IMG/VR virus record: IMGVR_UViG_3300044511_000209
Span: 1-64,000 of that record
Reading direction: 5' to 3' (one strand)
Source: a virus
DNA length: 64,000 nucleotides
Shown here: piece after piece, positions 46,363 to 54,913 of the stretch
Numbering within the stretch: the first letter of the stretch is position 1
Layout: each line of letters begins with the position of its first letter
Position numbers and translations under genes: made by a program
Notes under the pieces: model-generated
Seen by the model: only the letters and a program-made list of their open reading frames with translations
What the model was told of the DNA's origin: nothing
Database searches by the model: none

Positions 46363-47228
46363 TTTTGTGTGATTTTTTCCAATAACACCATCACGTCTGT
46401 TACTTGGGCGGACAAATCCAAGTTATCCCAGCGCTCTTTATTATCGCATTTTTCTATGAAGCGCGCAAGCATTATTTTCAAAGGGGCAAATTGGCGCTCA
46501 TCCTCAAACGAAAAGCGCCCAGCCTCATTAGTGGCTCCTTGATAATTTTCGAGCAACCTTATCTCGTAAAAGCGCCTGCGGGTCGGGCTTAAGTTACCCG
46601 TTTCAATATGCGCGATGCCATTATCAAACTTTAGGACAATTTCATACAGCCCGGCGTTTCTATCGTCCCGGTGTGCTATGGTTCTGAAAATTTCTATTGA
46701 ATATGGGTATTCGCCCATAATATCGAGGGCAAGCGCAATATCATGGGGGGCATAATCCCATAAGGCCGAATAATCCCGCCTAAATGGGCCATAATTTTTC
46801 CCAATTAATGTAATATCCCTAAATTTCGTGTTGCCACTCTGATATTGTTTAAATTGCAAATAGGGAGGTTGCCAAAGATGGATGAAATCAACAATAAAGT
46901 TGCGCCGCCGTTCGTGGGCCAGTGCCCTTAGCTCCCTAGCTTGCTGAGGACAAAACACAAAGGGCTTCTCGCAAATAACGTGCTTATTATGCGTTAATGC
47001 AAACTTTGCGATTTCGTAGTGGGTTGATGGGGGGGTCGCGATGATAACGCCATCGGTTAGGGGGGATAATATGGCTTCTTGGTAGCGCTGGACAAATTGG
47101 GTGCCTTCACCAAAATTAAATTGGGGAATGTGGCGGCTACAAATAAAGGATAAGGGCTGTCCTAACGTGGCAAGGGTATGAATATACCTCTTACCCATGT
47201 TGCCGGGACCGATGAGGGAGAATCGCAT
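46359..47228 (-). CDS. Gfo/Idh/MocA-type sugar oxidoreductase
   Basis: This 289-residue protein starts with a Rossmann motif SLIGPGNMGKRYIHTLAT and has KHVICEKPFVF, the EKP signature of the Gfo/Idh/MocA family. A C-terminal alpha-beta domain follows (WDYAPHDIALALDIMG). It probably oxidises or reduces a nucleotide-linked sugar with NAD(P), upstream of the transferases that use the product. Confidence 0.82.
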   Translation of the reverse strand: MRFSLIGPGNMGKRYIHTLATLGQPLSFICSRHIPQFNFGEGTQFVQRYQEAILSPLTDGVIIATPPSTHYEIAKFALTHNKHVICEKPFVFCPQQARELRALAHERRRNFIVDFIHLWQPPYLQFKQYQSGNTKFRDITLIGKNYGPFRRDYSALWDYAPHDIALALDIMGEYPYSIEIFRTIAHRDDRNAGLYEIVLKFDNGIAHIETGNLSPTRRRFYEIRLLENYQGATNEAGRFSFEDERQFAPLKIMLARFIEKCDNKERWDNLDLSAQVTDVMVLLEKITQK

Positions 47229-47234
47229 AGCTGG

Positions 47235-48311
47235 TTAGGCATAGTGTGTTTTTGCCCACTCCCAATACGATTTCAGTCCATCTTCCAAGGATGTTCCCGG
47301 ACGATATGCGAGTTCAGAGCAAGCCTTGGTAATATCAGGACAACGGCGCTTCGGTTCGTTATCGGGATATTCGGCTGGATATTGGACAACTTCAACCTGC
47401 ACATCCGATTCAGTCACCCTTTTGATTAGATGGGCCAAATCCCACATGGTAATTTCGGGTTTGTCATTCCCAATATTATAAATCTCTCCTGCCCGACCCA
47501 ACAATAATACCCTCAAAAACCCATCAATACCATCAACCACAAAACAAAATGTGCGGGTATTGTCGTTTTTGCCATATACCTTTAGGTTTTCGTTTCGTAA
47601 TATAGATTTGAAGAAGTTGGGAATTACTCGCGTGTCAGATTTGTGAGCAAAACCATACATATTGAAAGGTCGAACTACCTTTGTGTTTAATTTATATTTA
47701 GTGTAATAAATTTGGTTTAAAACCTCGATACATGCCTTTCCATAATCGTAGCAAGCACGGGGAGATGCGGTTGGAATGGCTCCAACATATTTCTCATTAG
47801 TAGGAATCTGGTCATCGGGCGGACATTGATACACTTCGGACGAAGAGAAGTTCATGATGGATTGTGTTCCTCTTTCGTATGCTAAATCTAATACGTTAAT
47901 TGTGCCCATATAAGATACCGCCATCGTATCGAGCGGGACACGTTTATAAACGTTTGGTGCGGCCACACCTGCCGCATTAATGATAAAATCAATTGGTTTT
48001 TGGTCTAATTTACGGAAAAAGGGTTGGGTAATATCATGTTGTAAAACAACAATATTCGGGTCGTCCGCGACCCCATCTGGCAATACAGACCCAACCGCCA
48101 AATTGTCCACCACAATCATTTTACATCGGGAATCGGGCCTACACGCCCACGACATAACTCTGTTCAAATACTGAAAATACTGAACAAAGATGCGTCCCAA
48201 AAAGCCAAACCCGCCAGTAATTAAGATGGTTTTACCCTCGAATCGGTTATTCAACGCGCCCAGCCCGTTCACAATACGGCTTAATTCAATTGTGGGAATG
48301 GTATCTAGCAT
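47235..48311 (-). CDS. NAD-dependent epimerase/dehydratase, UDP-sugar type
   Basis: The ATG at 48311 overlaps the stop of the C-methyltransferase gene (ATGCTAG), so it is preferred to 48347. The 358-residue SDR enzyme has KTILITGGFGFLGRIFVQ as the cofactor site, MNFSSSEVYQ with the Ser, and SPRACYDYGKACIE with the catalytic Tyr-x3-Lys. The last motif is close to UDP-glucuronate decarboxylases and dTDP-glucose 4,6-dehydratases. Which sugar it makes cannot be decided. Confidence 0.85.
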   Translation of the reverse strand: MLDTIPTIELSRIVNGLGALNNRFEGKTILITGGFGFLGRIFVQYFQYLNRVMSWACRPDSRCKMIVVDNLAVGSVLPDGVADDPNIVVLQHDITQPFFRKLDQKPIDFIINAAGVAAPNVYKRVPLDTMAVSYMGTINVLDLAYERGTQSIMNFSSSEVYQCPPDDQIPTNEKYVGAIPTASPRACYDYGKACIEVLNQIYYTKYKLNTKVVRPFNMYGFAHKSDTRVIPNFFKSILRNENLKVYGKNDNTRTFCFVVDGIDGFLRVLLLGRAGEIYNIGNDKPEITMWDLAHLIKRVTESDVQVEVVQYPAEYPDNEPKRRCPDITKACSELAYRPGTSLEDGLKSYWEWAKTHYA

Positions 48312-49522
48312 GATATAACCTCTACCGATGGGGATGGATTTACCCACGCCCCTTTAAAATGTGTGTTTCTCTGTAAGATTTGCCCCTTGAAATTATATGC
48401 CCCGATAAATACCACATCCAAGTTTTTAGACCAAAAATCCGTTGGGGATTCAATTTTGATGTTTGTGCCCGGAATGTATTTGTTCCATTTCAAATCGCTA
48501 TCATCGGTAGCGCAATCAAAAAAGGGTGCAAGGTTGAAAAACTTCAACATGAAGGCTAACTTGGCGGGCACACCGAAAATCCCTATACGTTTGCCACTAT
48601 TCTTAAAACCGGACAAAATATTATGAAGTTGCTGCTTATTGGTGTTCAACTCATTGAGCAGTGTTGCGTAGGTCGTTGGGTCATATAACCCCATCGCCGC
48701 CTCATCATTTATTGCCCGCATTACAGTTTCATCCTCTGGAAAAGCGTTTGCTGTTCGTTTGACATAGGCTCGAAATGTCCCGTTTTGCACATTATTGAAT
48801 TCTACCCGCACAATGGAATAACCGCGCGTATTAAAGAATTGCTGTAACGGCTTAATACTTAGGTATTTAAAATGCTCCGAATATACTTGAAAAATATCCC
48901 GGTTCCTTACGTTGTGCGGCCAATAGGCGTTCTCCATCACCAAAAAACCATTATCATCCAATAACACGTCAAGACCCTCCATGATGGGCGTCAAATTACA
49001 GTGAGCCAAAACATTATTTGCTGATACCACCTTGGCACGTCCGAAATGTTTAACAATAGATTCGCAAACACCCTTATCGAAAAAGCTATTGATTGTTAAT
49101 ACGCCGCGTGCAGCGGATTCGCGCGCTATGTTTGTGGCTGGTTCGACATTGACAACCTTTAACCCCAAATCATAAAAGGCAGATTCTATGAGCCCCGTAT
49201 TGCCACCAATACCCACCATTAGGGCATTGGGGGTTAAATTCAAGAAACGATAGGCTGACCCAGCATAATCCTTAAAATGCCTTTCCAAACCTAGCGAGCT
49301 TCGATAATTGTAATTGGAAAATAGAACCTCTGCATTTACCAAATCCTTAAGTTGAAAACAGCCGCACGATTCGCACGTAACAAGACGAAGCGGGGCTTCC
49401 AAATCGCTATCGTGTGAATTGACTCTCAGGTTATTGGCCAGCGGAACGTTACCGAAATCCCAAATGGGGGTTAAGTTGCCGCTATCACAGAGGTTGCACT
49501 TGTTAATTGTATGGAAAATCAT
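48305..49522 (-). CDS. NDP-sugar C-methyltransferase-like
   Basis: This 405-residue protein has an N-terminal zinc site (CNLCDS and CESCGC) and then a SAM domain with NALMVGIGGNTGLIESAF. A C-terminal Rossmann-like domain follows (KRIGIFGVPAKLAFMLKF). This three-part layout is that of TylC3-type C-methyltransferases that add a methyl to NDP-4-keto sugars. It suggests the phage directs synthesis of a branched sugar. Confidence 0.82.
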   Translation of the reverse strand: MIFHTINKCNLCDSGNLTPIWDFGNVPLANNLRVNSHDSDLEAPLRLVTCESCGCFQLKDLVNAEVLFSNYNYRSSLGLERHFKDYAGSAYRFLNLTPNALMVGIGGNTGLIESAFYDLGLKVVNVEPATNIARESAARGVLTINSFFDKGVCESIVKHFGRAKVVSANNVLAHCNLTPIMEGLDVLLDDNGFLVMENAYWPHNVRNRDIFQVYSEHFKYLSIKPLQQFFNTRGYSIVRVEFNNVQNGTFRAYVKRTANAFPEDETVMRAINDEAAMGLYDPTTYATLLNELNTNKQQLHNILSGFKNSGKRIGIFGVPAKLAFMLKFFNLAPFFDCATDDSDLKWNKYIPGTNIKIESPTDFWSKNLDVVFIGAYNFKGQILQRNTHFKGAWVNPSPSVEVISC

Positions 49523-49917
49523 GCCTTGTTGTGTATCACTCTGAGTGAATGAGAGAATCGCACCGTATCGCCTTCATAACTGTCCGAATCTCTAGGTAAA
49601 TCGCTAAAGCACCAAAAAGAGGTATGGCAAGGGAAAAACATTTCATGCTCGACCATCGGTCCCGTATAATGATAATCGCCTTTATTTAAGATAAGAAGTT
49701 TGGGGGTTTCCTCACTGTATGCCGGTCTTTCATAAAGGAAGATTTGCCCCTCGTTCACAAGAATCGTGTGTCCATCCTTCTTGTGGTAATGGGAGGCTCT
49801 TGTTGTTTCGGGCGCGGAGTCAATAATGGAAATACTGCCCACACGACAAGATTCCAGAACCATTTGAATAGTGCCGCGTGCGTCCGTGTGTTTTGGGGTG
49901 TTTTTGAGGTTTTGCAT
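49519..49917 (-). CDS. Cupin-type sugar isomerase/epimerase-like
   Basis: This 132-residue protein has a single cupin domain: TTRASHYHKKDGHTILVNEG with His metal ligands, then GDYHYTGPMVEHEMFF with further His ligands. The layout resembles small WxcM/FdtA-like or RmlC-like enzymes acting on dTDP-4-keto sugars. It overlaps the C-methyltransferase gene by 4 nt, supporting a sugar-modifying role. Confidence 0.7.
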   Translation of the reverse strand: MQNLKNTPKHTDARGTIQMVLESCRVGSISIIDSAPETTRASHYHKKDGHTILVNEGQIFLYERPAYSEETPKLLILNKGDYHYTGPMVEHEMFFPCHTSFWCFSDLPRDSDSYEGDTVRFSHSLRVIHNKA

Positions 49918-49919
49918 TT

Positions 49920-50699
49920 TTACAGAATATATTGCTTATATTTTGAAGCATTATTCAATAAAAATTGCGGGCAATTATCTACATTTAAATCCACCCGTTC
50001 AAGTTGTGTCCGTGCACTCTCCGCGTGAACGCTTTCCATTGCGGCTATCCGCGCCTTGACATATTCGATGGTTTTCTGGTCTGGGCTAAACTCATCACTA
50101 TGAGCGTAAAAATTCATTTTACGCACAATATCCTCGGGTGACATTAGAAATGTATAGTGCCAGCCCGCAAGGGGAATTGTTTTGTAATTATACCAATGTT
50201 CGCGCGTTTCTGCCAAAGTTTCCCGTAGGTAAGGAAGCTTTGTAACGATAGTCGCCCTTTCCCAAGAATTACGCTTTGTATCCCTCAAATTGAAATAGTA
50301 GTAAAAAAGGTCATTCTGCAAGATAAGGGGTTCTGTGATGCCGGACGAGATTAAATCCCTCAGAATGTTCGGGTTGGGTATTTCATCCATATCGCCATGA
50401 AGCACGATATCATCCTTGCTTAAATGCGGGGATAAAAGTGTTTGAATAAAATTACGATATTGCCAATTGACCACAAATGGATTTTCATGCATAGGCAAAT
50501 CAACCGTAAGTGAAGCAAGCTTATCCTTAAAACGCGCGAATCGCGCGGCATTATCCGCAAAATAAAGGGGTTTTGTTTTGCGCGTGTGCGACTGGCGGGA
50601 CTCCACAAGAATAAACTTGTCAACGACGGAATCCAGAACATCTAAACGGAATTCTAGCAAATCCAATTCGTGGGAAAACATGAAAGTATCGTAAACCAT
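49920..50699 (-). CDS. GT17-like N-acetylglucosaminyltransferase
   Basis: This 259-residue protein is close to GT17 (MGAT3-type) proteins: MVYDTFMFSHELDLLEFRLD, VDKFILVESRQSHTRKTKP and the DxD motif DIVLHGDMDEIPNPN near residue 103. GT17 enzymes add beta-1,4-linked GlcNAc. It lies second in the sugar operon, 2 nt after the first gene. Confidence 0.82.
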   Translation of the reverse strand: MVYDTFMFSHELDLLEFRLDVLDSVVDKFILVESRQSHTRKTKPLYFADNAARFARFKDKLASLTVDLPMHENPFVVNWQYRNFIQTLLSPHLSKDDIVLHGDMDEIPNPNILRDLISSGITEPLILQNDLFYYYFNLRDTKRNSWERATIVTKLPYLRETLAETREHWYNYKTIPLAGWHYTFLMSPEDIVRKMNFYAHSDEFSPDQKTIEYVKARIAAMESVHAESARTQLERVDLNVDNCPQFLLNNASKYKQYIL

Positions 50700-50701
50700 A
50701 T

Positions 50702-51625
50702 CTAATATTTGAACAATAACTCACGATTCCAACACGCATCTAAATTTTGAATGACGGCCATTCTTGGAATAAGGGTTGTTTGCGGCTCATTAACACACGT
50801 ATAAACCAAGCGAGAAATATCCGCAACACTTGATTCAATGGGGACACTCTCACTTAAATCTTGTCGCCAACGAGCAATCCAAGGCATACAGGCGCGCCCA
50901 TCCTGATAGATGTGTTTGGGGTCTAGCAACAATCGGGGTATTCCCAAATGATAAGCAAAATGGGATATACCATTATCAGCGCATACACAAAATTCGGATT
51001 CCGCCAAAACATCCAAGGAATCAGAAAATTTTGGGTTAAAAACAATTTCGACGTTATGAGGAAACCACTTGTTAAACTGTCCCATATTCAAATCCTTGCC
51101 CGCCCAAGCGGATAGGATGGGACAATGGATAGTGTGGTTCGGCATATCAAGCGCGAGACGCGCTACTAATTCGGGCACATCATGGTAAACATACCCTTCT
51201 GTTGAACTATTCAACCCTACATAGACCATGCGTTTGGCTTTCTTCCGTTTATGTAAGAGGAGCCGGACGGAACGTATGGTTTGAGGGCATGTATGATAAC
51301 GCTCATAATCAAAAGCATGGGGATTCCTAAAGAGCAAATCAGGCTCCACAACATATATTCTGTCCGTTTTGAGTGAACGATTAAATGGCGCTAAAAAAGC
51401 GTCTGGGTTATTGCAGACTTCGTTACTATGCCACTTTTCCCCATCTGAATGTCGGAACACTGAATAATCGCCACTAAACAGATGAGACACGGGTTCAAAG
51501 GTCGCGCGCCGGGCGACCATACAAACTTGGGGGTTTTCACCCTGTAGCTTCGAAAAGTGGGCGCATTGCAGCGATAATAGCAAATCCCCCGCGCCTCCGA
51601 AACCAACAATAAATGGATTATCCAT
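50702..51625 (-). CDS. GT9-like glycosyltransferase
   Basis: The ATG at 51625 is preferred over the TTG at 51628. The 307-residue protein begins FIVGFGGAGDLLLSLQCAHF, a GT9-type glycine-rich entry motif. It has a C-terminal donor region (FCVCADNGISHFAYHLGIP) matching the D/S-G-x-H-x-A pattern of heptosyltransferases. It is the first gene after a leaderless promoter and opens the long glycosylation operon. Confidence 0.68.
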   Translation of the reverse strand: MDNPFIVGFGGAGDLLLSLQCAHFSKLQGENPQVCMVARRATFEPVSHLFSGDYSVFRHSDGEKWHSNEVCNNPDAFLAPFNRSLKTDRIYVVEPDLLFRNPHAFDYERYHTCPQTIRSVRLLLHKRKKAKRMVYVGLNSSTEGYVYHDVPELVARLALDMPNHTIHCPILSAWAGKDLNMGQFNKWFPHNVEIVFNPKFSDSLDVLAESEFCVCADNGISHFAYHLGIPRLLLDPKHIYQDGRACMPWIARWRQDLSESVPIESSVADISRLVYTCVNEPQTTLIPRMAVIQNLDACWNRELLFKY

Positions 51626-51632
51626 CAACGAA

Positions 51633-51661
51633 ATAATGATGCGTTTTTAGAGGAAAATCAA
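51633..51661 (-). promoter_or_regulatory. Candidate leaderless promoter of sugar operon
   Basis: TTGATT (51661-51656), a 17 nt spacer and CATTAT (51638-51633) lie 7 nt before the ATG at 51625. The geometry equals that of the stronger promoters in this window. Confidence 0.55.
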
Positions 51662-51666
51662 AAATT

Positions 51667-51772
51667 TCTCGCGATTTATGTTTTTTTGTGCTGGGATGCC
51701 ATCGACTCGCGAGAAGTTTCGGTCGAACTGAATCGACTTACTGTTGGTTGGCGTCAATTTTATCGCCAGCAC
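51667..51772. other. Interlocked inverted repeats, possible pseudoknot RNA
   Basis: TCTCGCGA (51667-51674) pairs with TCGCGAGA (51707-51714). GTGCTGG (51688-51694), inside that loop, pairs with CCAGCAC (51766-51772) outside it, an H-type pseudoknot arrangement. A small hairpin (GTCGA 51722-51726 with TCGAC 51733-51737) and TGGCG/CGCCA (51749-51768) add structure. The 157 bp stretch lies between a gene end and the sugar-operon promoter, so it may be a 3' structure, a terminator or a small RNA. Confidence 0.45.
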
Positions 51773-51786
51773 TCAGGTCCGCACCA

Positions 51787-52323
51787 TTAAAGTTTACACA
51801 ATTTAGATGGTTTTTGCAAGGTTTCTTCCTTAATTTTGGAAAAAATCTTCAACCAATCACTTAAATGATTGGCAACGTCACGCTTATTGTCCTTGCGGAA
51901 TCCATCATCAATGTATTTGAGAAAGAAGTGCTTGCTCTGGTTTTCTTTTTTGAGAAGGAATTCATCGAATAATCCCAGCATTACGAGATAATAACGCGAT
52001 TCGTTTTCCCCGGCCTTGCCTCGTTTGCGGATAAAGGCCCGTTTGCTGATGATTTTTGGCATCTCTTGAGCGAGACATTTTGCGATATAGCTTTTTTCCG
52101 TAATATCAAAAGGATAATCTTTCGCGTTTTTAAAGACAACTATCTTGAAAAAAAGCTCATCGGAAATATTCAGGGGTTCGCGCTCCCACAATCCAAAAAG
52201 GGCGATTTGCTCCAAAATGAGGTCCAAATCCCTCTCTTCCTCGGACAACAATCTTACTTTCTCGGCTGGGAGATTCAGTCTATCACATAGGAAGCGCAAA
52301 TCTTTTTCGGATAAGGCGGTCAT
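51787..52323 (-). CDS. Hypothetical protein downstream of RNR
   Basis: The ATG at 52323 (MTALSEKDLRFLCDRLNLP) avoids overlap with the reductase gene; the ATG at 52404 would overlap it by 64 bp. The 178-residue protein is helical and charged, with FIRKRGKAGENESRYYLVMLG and a Lys-rich C-terminus. No domain is recognised. It is probably expressed with the reductase gene 16 nt upstream. Confidence 0.55.
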   Translation of the reverse strand: MTALSEKDLRFLCDRLNLPAEKVRLLSEEERDLDLILEQIALFGLWEREPLNISDELFFKIVVFKNAKDYPFDITEKSYIAKCLAQEMPKIISKRAFIRKRGKAGENESRYYLVMLGLFDEFLLKKENQSKHFFLKYIDDGFRKDNKRDVANHLSDWLKIFSKIKEETLQKPSKLCKL

Positions 52324-52339
52324 CCTAAATGTGATTACA

Positions 52340-54262
52340 CTATTTGATTGGACACGCACCACCCACGCACTCAAGAAAATCAATAGTCGATTTTCCAGCA
52401 TCAATCATATTTTGAATTGGCTTCAATTTTTGTGTAAGCGCCAAATATTTTTCCTCCGAAATTTCTTCGTATGGCGCTTGTGTAAACCCGTGTTCGCTAT
52501 GTAACAAAAAGCTCACCGACTTGATGGCTGTATCATAATTATCGGAAAGCCACTGTTTAATGGCTGGCAACTCGTCCTTTTTGTAATAAACGGTGACAGA
52601 AATAGCGTTGTCCGCCCATAGTGTTTGTAATTTTTTAACTAATTCCAACTGTTGAACCGCCGTCATATCTTTAGCTAGAACGGCATCTTCACCTGATTCG
52701 CAAGGAAATTCAACAATCATGGTATTATGGTCGATAGAGCCGTCAAAATTCTTCACGTATTCCACTGTATAACCCAACTCTTTGCATCGTGAAAGAAGCT
52801 TATCATGGCTAGACATTCGCACGCGGCGAATATAATAGCGTGAATAACCGGGATGGATACCGGGAGTTGACCCAGCAAGCAAGGATAAGGTTCCCGAAGG
52901 CTTACAAGTTGTCAGTTTGATGCTTTGGGGCCACCCGCGTTGTTTGCTCCATTCCTTATCGAAGGCGCGTAACGCCTTGTATGTAGGGTCAAGCCATTCT
53001 AATTTATTCAAGGATTGACAGATACCCGTTAAACCTACACCTACACGAAAATTACGGTGAACAATATCGGTGGTTTTTTTGTGAATATAAGGTAAAGCAC
53101 AAATTGCCTTTTGCGTCTTATAAAGAAGTCGCGCACAATCAATCAATTCATCCCGCGAATCAATATTATTGAGATATAGTTCGCTTAAACAACAGGATTC
53201 GCCCGATTCGAGAACTAATTCTGCACATGGATTTACGCCCTCACAATTATCCTTGATTTTTTCGCCAAGTCGTCCATATTTCCTTGATAAAGGAAGGTTA
53301 AACAACCCATAGGGCTCCCCGGTGCCCATGTATCCCTCCCAAACAGTATCGGATAGATAAGAAAAATCATCGGCACAAATGGTATTGTTACTGGCTGAAC
53401 GCCAATTGGGAATATTACCACTATCCCATCTTTTTGCTTTGAGGAAAAGATGGTCGTCCGCATCGCCCAAGGCTAACTCGCTTGAGCGACGAATATTACC
53501 CGCAATAACGATTGTTCCAATAATATTACAAATATCCAATACATCTACCGAACGCAACTTCTTGCCTTCACGATGTTTAAAGACGGTAATAATTTTCTCG
53601 ATACCATCAATTAAGATTTGTGGGCCGCTGGCTGTGCCGCCAAAACCCTTAATGGGTTCGCCGTGCCCTCTAACTAGAATCGTTGAATAGGTAAATCCCT
53701 TGCCTGTAAAAAAGAAAGCAAGCAAAACCCTGCGTAGCAATTCGACCCACCCTTCCCTAGAATCGGGCACAATAAAATCCGTATCTTTTGCCAAAAAATG
53801 CGAAATTTTGATGTTTTCTCGAATGGTTGGTAATTCATGAATATGTTCACGACGAACCGAAAACCCAACACCAGACCCCATCATTAAATTCTCGAAGAGA
53901 AAACAAAAATCCTCAAGCTCGCGAATAGAGATAAAAAAGCAATTAATCAGGGAATTCGCGTGGAAACGCTCCACTTTATCCGTGCCCAACTGCCACAACA
54001 TACGTCCGGCAAGGTTGCACTTCAAATTAAACATGTAGTCAAATAAACGCTCGGCCTCTGCCCTTGTATATTGCGCTCCAATTTTTTGCGCGCCGTTAAT
54101 ACACCGCTGAATTGTATCTGGCCATTCCTCGGTGGTGGTATCGGAAACGTTACGTGAATACGTTCGTTTGTAAACTACATATCCCAAACCATTAAATCCC
54201 CAATTAACTTTGCGGTTTTTATATTTCGAAACGAACTCATCGGTGATGACTACCTTATCCAT
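52340..54262 (-). CDS. Adenosylcobalamin-dependent ribonucleoside-triphosphate reductase (class II)
   Basis: This 640-residue monomeric reductase has all key residues of the Lactobacillus leichmannii-type enzyme. Residues in NSLINCFFISI and SGESCC form the reducible Cys pair. NPCAELVLE provides the radical Cys with its Asn and Glu. The C-terminal CVGGACPIK is the redox shuttle. It converts NTPs to dNTPs using coenzyme B12, so it needs no oxygen-dependent subunit. A host able to make or import cobalamin is implied. Confidence 0.93.
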   Translation of the reverse strand: MDKVVITDEFVSKYKNRKVNWGFNGLGYVVYKRTYSRNVSDTTTEEWPDTIQRCINGAQKIGAQYTRAEAERLFDYMFNLKCNLAGRMLWQLGTDKVERFHANSLINCFFISIRELEDFCFLFENLMMGSGVGFSVRREHIHELPTIRENIKISHFLAKDTDFIVPDSREGWVELLRRVLLAFFFTGKGFTYSTILVRGHGEPIKGFGGTASGPQILIDGIEKIITVFKHREGKKLRSVDVLDICNIIGTIVIAGNIRRSSELALGDADDHLFLKAKRWDSGNIPNWRSASNNTICADDFSYLSDTVWEGYMGTGEPYGLFNLPLSRKYGRLGEKIKDNCEGVNPCAELVLESGESCCLSELYLNNIDSRDELIDCARLLYKTQKAICALPYIHKKTTDIVHRNFRVGVGLTGICQSLNKLEWLDPTYKALRAFDKEWSKQRGWPQSIKLTTCKPSGTLSLLAGSTPGIHPGYSRYYIRRVRMSSHDKLLSRCKELGYTVEYVKNFDGSIDHNTMIVEFPCESGEDAVLAKDMTAVQQLELVKKLQTLWADNAISVTVYYKKDELPAIKQWLSDNYDTAIKSVSFLLHSEHGFTQAPYEEISEEKYLALTQKLKPIQNMIDAGKSTIDFLECVGGACPIK

Positions 54263-54362
54263 AAGATGGTAACGTAGTTTACCCTAAACTTAAGGGGACG
54301 AACAGAAAAAACGAATTGTGAACAACTTTTCTGACCGAAATTTTTTGAGGGTGTAGCGGGTG

Positions 54363-54722
54363 CTACTTTTTCTGCCTGCGTGGGTCGTCCCGGTGAATTT
54401 TGCCACCCCTTGCCTTGCTCCAATCGTCGTAAACCTTTTGTTTGAGCGGGTCGGTGTCGCCGACCTTTTGGGCGCGCTTATCTGAAAATTCCCGACTCAT
54501 ATCAAGCAAATTGCCAAGGGTGCCAGATTTCCTACCCGTCTTGTTTACAAAGTCTTTTTGTGAAAAGGCGTCAATGCGTGTATCGGTGGTCGCTTGTGGC
54601 GCGATGAATACCCTTTCCCACTGGACACCATCCACCACCAAGGTATGCTCGTCATTCATACCTTGGATTATCTCCCGTGTTTGATTTGGATTATCGGGAT
54701 TACGGAACAGATAGCTTGGCAT
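54363..54722 (-). CDS. Hypothetical protein, FmdB-like without Cys
   Basis: This 119-residue protein begins MPSYLFRNPDNPNQTREIIQ, similar in layout to small FmdB-type regulators but lacking their zinc-binding Cys residues. The C-terminus is basic (GKIHRDDPRRQKK). Similar phage proteins are common but uncharacterised. It ends 100 bp before the reductase gene. Confidence 0.5.
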   Translation of the reverse strand: MPSYLFRNPDNPNQTREIIQGMNDEHTLVVDGVQWERVFIAPQATTDTRIDAFSQKDFVNKTGRKSGTLGNLLDMSREFSDKRAQKVGDTDPLKQKVYDDWSKARGGKIHRDDPRRQKK

Positions 54723-54727
54723 GTTGG

Positions 54728-54913
54728 CTACTGATTCGAAAATACGATTTTGAGCTTGTCGGCGGGAAGTTCAACCCAATCGTTGTTTTTGGCTGAAAAA
54801 ACCTTCACTTTGCAAGTCTCTGGTGTTGCCGTTACTTGATGCTTGGCTAATTCTTCGCAAAAATGCGTGAGAATATCCGTTCCGGTTAGTTCTGCGTTGA
54901 TGTTTAGTTTCAT
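54728..54913 (-). CDS. Small hypothetical protein
   Basis: This 61-residue protein contains GTDILTHFCEELAKHQV and ends VFSNQ. It overlaps the GT4 gene upstream by 4 nt and lies 5 nt before the next gene, so it is part of an operon. No domain is recognised. Confidence 0.45.
   Translation of the reverse strand: MKLNINAELTGTDILTHFCEELAKHQVTATPETCKVKVFSAKNNDWVELPADKLKIVFSNQ

Noticed and set aside
54263-54362. Cobalamin riboswitch upstream of the B12-dependent reductase
   Set aside because: Only 100 bp is available and no B12-box or matching hairpins are visible.
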